In this document: in pieces, positions 59,868-64,000 of the stretch
Layout: each line of letters starts with the position of its first letter
Position numbering within the stretch: position 1 is the stretch's first letter
Assembly: GCF_001649575.2 (NCBI RefSeq)
Contig: NC_051434.1
Span: 14,648,713-14,712,712 of the forward strand
DNA length: 64,000 bases
Reading direction: 5' to 3'
Origin: Kryptolebias marmoratus
Taxonomy: Eukaryota; Chordata; Actinopteri; Cyprinodontiformes; Rivulidae
Made by a program: the position numbers and the translations under genes
The notes under the pieces: generated by a model
What the model was told of the DNA's origin: nothing
Database searches by the model: none
The model's input: the letters and a program-made list of their open reading frames with translations, nothing else

Positions 59868-62180
59868 CTGAACAAAACAGAATGGAAACCAAAGTTTATT
59901 CACAAAAATATCAGCTAGCTCACTAAAAATGATTTGGAACAGTTTTACATTCACAGAAAGGCCACCACATATCACACATATACAGGGAGGGAAGGGCGTG
60001 GCACGAGGTTATGGCAGCTACTATGCTGTGTTACTCATTACCAGGAACTCTGGTCTCAGCTGTGGCATCAGGATGTGGTAGCAGGTTGTGGCTGACCTAA
60101 AACACAGATAGGCAGCTCTTTTATAACAACAGGGCCCCTAGTGGTCAGTGTAGGTAACAGTTCTGATTTAAAAACACTTATAAGGGTCATATTCAATAAA
60201 ATATCAAGCACCATATATTGTCTCTCAGTAGTTGTAGAGTGGCCTTGTTTCATTGTCCTTTTTTTCCTTTTCTTTTTGCATTACCTTTGTATAGGTATTT
60301 TAAGAGTTTAAAGAGATAACCTATAGATTTACGCACATTGTGGGCACTTATTGGTATTTACAAAGGCCTCCCCCAAACCTTCACTGAGCAGAGCAAATTG
60401 TGTTGCATTTTTTGGGTAATTTGAAACATATTAGAGATAAGTGATGATGTCAGATTGTTTGTTCGTGAGTCAAATTTATTTCATCCTTTTGTGTCCAGAT
60501 TTTCAGACACAGATTATGTCTGCATGAGAATGATTTCCCTCATCCACCATCATTAACATTTGCATTTCAATAGTCTCTGCTTGATTGAACACCAATGAGT
60601 GCATAAAGTGGTTTAAGCAGGGCAATTTCCTTTTTTTTAATTTTCTCCAAAACAAACATGCATATTTTTTAATGCTTCTTGACATCACAATAAAATCTCC
60701 AATAAAATTGTTATTAGAATATATATTTTTTAATAATATTTCTTGTTTCCTTTTGGTTGTTCTTTTTGACTTAATAATTGTTGTTTCATACACTGTAAAA
60801 TGTATTTGATGCATCTGTTCTTGTTAATACTACATCTCAAAATTGAATGTCAATTTTCTTTGGCTGTGGTTCCATTTCATTCAATGTGATGAATGTCAAA
60901 AGTTGTTGCAGAATGCAATTTTCCATGTTGTATTGTGCAAACATTAGTGATCTCTTCTCAGTAACTTTTAATGGTATTAAAAAAATAATTTAGTGAAGAA
61001 ATGCAACACCTGTGACAGCTCCACAACTGTTTAAGAAAAAGTTTGTAGCACAAATTTTATGAACACATTTATAATTGAAACAACAAGCTTGCAAGCCTCT
61101 GTGAGTCAAGCAAGAAAACTGAAAACCTTCACGAATGTTACAAGACATTTTGGAGCCTCCCTCCCAAATGTGGCTCACAAACTAGTTGCCAACAGTCTAA
61201 ACTCATCAATTTGTCTTTGTGTCTCTTCATCCAACCTGCATCAATGGTACCACGGCTGTGGGACAATATGTACAGACAGAATATGGTGTTAACAGTTGGT
61301 TGCTCGTGTTTTTCCTCAGAATGACTTTCAAGAATGCATGTGTTGAATGTCAGGTGCAGGTTTTTCTGCCTCCCTGTAGTTTCAAATTAACTTCATGCTA
61401 AGGGCTTGTCATTGTGTGTATAAAGTTGATATGTGTGGCGGCATGATGTAGCAGGCTCTTCCTTTATCATCATTCAGCATAAACACCTATGTGACTCCTC
61501 ATTTATGCTGATGTTATCTTCATTATCAACGTTCTCCCAGCCCAGTGTCAGTAGTCCTGATGGAACAGTTCACCTTTGATATAAGATGGGATAAATACAT
61601 ATTGCATTTATTTATTTATTTCTTCCTTTTCTGCTCCCTTCTTTACATTTTAGGCTGTCCTTTCTGTCAGTTTCTCTATTTTTCTGACAGCGCACAAGGC
61701 AAAAAGATGAAGTGAAGCGGACAAGAAATATACCCCCCAGTGAAAGACAGGTCTGGATAAATAAAGAAGAAGTATACCCAGCCCTACCTGAGAGAGAGAG
61801 AGAAAGCTGGAGGGACATATGATGCTTCCCTTTTTTTTGTTTTTCTTTTTTTTTGTGGGCAGCTGTCAGACTTTTAGATTTTGAAAGGACAATGAGCAGG
61901 AAGGAGGAAAGATAAAAAAAATAAATAAAAAAAAGTTGAGGTGAGCAGAGATGTGAGCTGGATGGGTGATAATGAGAAATTGGGCAGAAAGTCGGTGTTG
62001 GTAAAGGAGATGAGGATGGATGTGATGTGGCATGTCCAGGTGTAAATAGAGACACCAAGTGCAGTGTGGGGGACATGTTGTGGCAGTGAGGATGTGTTCC
62101 TCAGTGTGACGGGACAGGCAAACAATCAGTGCCTCATGATAAGCTCTTGTACTGAACTAGGCATATACAGTTCCTTTACA
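59867..62180. other. Non-coding stretch, nothing firm
   Basis: Frames are short. The longest, 154 codons minus at 61612-62076, is Ser, Leu and Pro-rich from purine-rich + strand sequence and has no domain. An ATTT run lies near 61605-61621 and a GA run near 61791-61804. Confidence 0.4.
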
Positions 62181-62580
62181 ATTAACAACCTAGCATTCAT
62201 TGAAGAAATAAATATCACCTGCCAAGTTTGATGCCAGAATTTTGGTCAAAGATAACATTATGCGAGTTATCACAGAAAATTTGAAGATCTTGTTTAGTGA
62301 ATTGCGTTCAGATTATGTGTAACACACTAGCACATCAAACTTTAGCGCAATGTCGGTGAAACCGGCTGAGTTACACCCATTTGTGTATTTGCTAAGGTTG
62401 CTTAAGTGTGGTGGACATTTTCAATTGAAATTACTCCAAAGGATAATTACTTTGTGATGCATGTGAATGCTTTATTGAAATCCATCCAGTGGTTCATGAG
62501 ATATTTTGGTAACAAACAGATGCAGACATGCACAAACACAGACAAGGGTAAAAAAAAAAAAAAAAAACATCATTGTACCT
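62181..62580 (+). repeat. Dispersed repeat family A copy
   Basis: Opening CTAGCATTCATTGAAGAAAT near 62191 with 'ATATCACCTGCC', then 'ACTTTAGCGCAATGTCGGTG' near 62339, GTGTGGTGGACATTTTCAAT near 62406 and GTGGTTCATGAGATATTTTG near 62490. The tail has the CAAACACAGACAAGGG motif and an A17 run. Confidence 0.65.
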
Positions 62581-63165
62581 TTTGTTTTGTGTTGGCAGGC
62601 AACATTAAAATGTCTGTCTTTTAGTTGCTGGGAAATGACACCTTGATTTCACTAATTTGTTTTGAAAATGGATTTTTAAACGTTTGCATTTTTTTTTCTT
62701 CCAACTTGAACACAGACTGACATGTGTCAAATTAGCAGTATTTTAAAAGGTCTCTGTTTACCTTCTGCACTTATTTCAATCTCAAATCTATTCCAAATTA
62801 AAACCCTAAACACAAAACAATTAATTTGAAAACATCACATCTGTAATTGAATTTTTCATCAAATTCAAGTGATTTCTTTAGATGACTGCAATAACTCTGT
62901 TCACATTTCTTTTGTTTGAATAAATTAAAAACTACTTTTATTTGCAAAACGTGAATGTAGTGAAGCAACTTTGATCCCCTTTCATTCCTCCTCTTTTTTT
63001 AGCGCCGGGCCATGTCTGTCTTTCACCCAAAAATGTCCCTGTGCGTTTTTTAATTATTAAAGTAATAACTCGTAATTATGGGGAAAAGATCATGGTTTTT
63101 AGGTCAGCTCCATGTGAAGAGTCAAAACAGGCACCCATGAATGTGATTGTGGTGTGGAACAAAGC
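62581..63165. other. Non-coding spacer
   Basis: AT-rich with T-runs. No feature is supported. Confidence 0.4.
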
Positions 63166-63470
63166 TTGAAAAAAGAGAGACTTCTTTTCTTGGTTCTTGA
63201 AGATGTTTCCCCTCTTCCCCAAAAGGCTTCCTCAGGGGAATTTAGGCTGATAAATTGTTCACATTTTGAGAGTCATTGAGGTCACGCGTGTTTACCACCT
63301 GCCCATCATATAGGTCGTTTGGGTCATTGTCACTTGTGGGTTTGTAACCAATTCAACCAGTGTCAGATTTTTTTATCACAATTCAAAGTGTAAATGGTTG
63401 TGAAACACTCGGGGAGGAGAGTCAAGGCTGCATTGTCAGGGCAGAGTAAATGATGACTAGGACCACCTTT
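63166..63470. repeat. Teleost interspersed repeat, family G
   Basis: TTCTTGAAGATGTTTCCCCT near 63196 and 'AAAAGGCTTCCTCAGGGGAA' near 63220 form the pair familiar from a common fish repeat, followed by text with GTCATTGTCACTTGTGGGTT near 63322 and TTGTGAAACACTCGGGGAGG near 63398. The class is not known to me. Confidence 0.6.
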
Positions 63471-64000
63471 ACTGTTTAATTTGTCCATCCACTTTCCTTA
63501 CTCAGTTGTTTTTGTTCAGGGTTGCCATCTGCCTATATCTGGCTCCAATCATTGGATAAAGGAAACCACGCTTACTTTGCACCACACCTTGTAGGGGTAT
63601 TAGCTTAGTGTACATTCCCATGGGTCAGAATTGAATTGAACTATAGGCTGAATAGACTGAACTGTGAACTGTTGTCCTACAAGAAACAGTTTCCACAAGT
63701 GCTTGTTGCCATTCAAACACTCTTCTAAACATCCACACCAGCATTGCTGTATACATCTAAGTATGTTTACAGTATCCCTTACATAATGCTGTGAATAAAC
63801 AAGCATTAACTATATGTTAATTTCAATCCCATAAATTCCTGAAAACGTACACAGCAAATTCAAAAGTGTTAAATGTTTTGGTGTTAGCAGACTTTGTGCA
63901 AAAGCAGAGTTAATTTTACACTTATAGAGTCACATTCTGTTTATGTAACTCTGGGATGTATATTATTAGTAGTTAAAATCCAGTGTTAAAACAAAGTGTT
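63471..64000. other. Non-coding window end
   Basis: No coding, RNA or repeat feature is recognised up to the last base. Confidence 0.4.

Noticed and set aside
61612..62076. 154-codon minus-strand frame
   Set aside because: Low-complexity Ser, Leu and Pro-rich product of purine-rich + strand sequence. No domain or signal pattern.

Overview
This is eukaryotic DNA, most likely from a teleost fish and probably a percomorph. It is AT-rich and full of (TA)n and (CA)n microsatellites. It carries a fish-type Tc1/mariner transposon with transposase, a Rex3/RTE-like LINE tail that ends in a GGATAGA-type repeat, a second degraded LINE, and several short interspersed repeats familiar from teleost genomes. 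There are no operons, ribosome binding sites or dense genes. I could not identify a single cellular protein-coding exon with confidence. The window is best read as a long intron or gene-poor flank beside one CpG-rich promoter or first-exon region.

Layout: 1-4.2 kb is AT-rich non-coding DNA with repeat remnants and one block that may be conserved. 4.2-6.5 kb is CpG-rich, unlike the rest of the window, and looks like a promoter with a 5' untranslated exon; the + strand is favoured by a possible splice donor at 5254. 6.5-21.7 kb is non-coding and holds many copies of one dispersed repeat (called family A here), copies of a second (family B), microsatellites, and several complex blocks that resemble conserved non-coding elements. 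21.8-23.4 kb is a Tc1-like transposon with identical 121-bp visible ends, an in-frame stop in its transposase and a 190-base assembly gap. 23.4-37.8 kb is non-coding with small repeats. 37.85-38.74 kb is a 5'-truncated LINE ending in poly(A). 38.7-58.4 kb is non-coding with repeats and further candidate regulatory blocks. 58.47-58.92 kb is an internally deleted Rex3/RTE remnant. 58.9-64 kb holds further repeats.

The only recognisable protein-coding content is selfish DNA, and all of it is broken. No new multi-gene system is visible. The observations most worth following are the dispersed family A with its hairpin-like end, the Tc1 copy with perfect ends but a broken transposase, a 15-bp perfect hairpin near 18.3 kb, and the candidate conserved blocks. 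The last group is judged by eye only and needs cross-species alignment. Boundaries of degenerate repeats are approximate.
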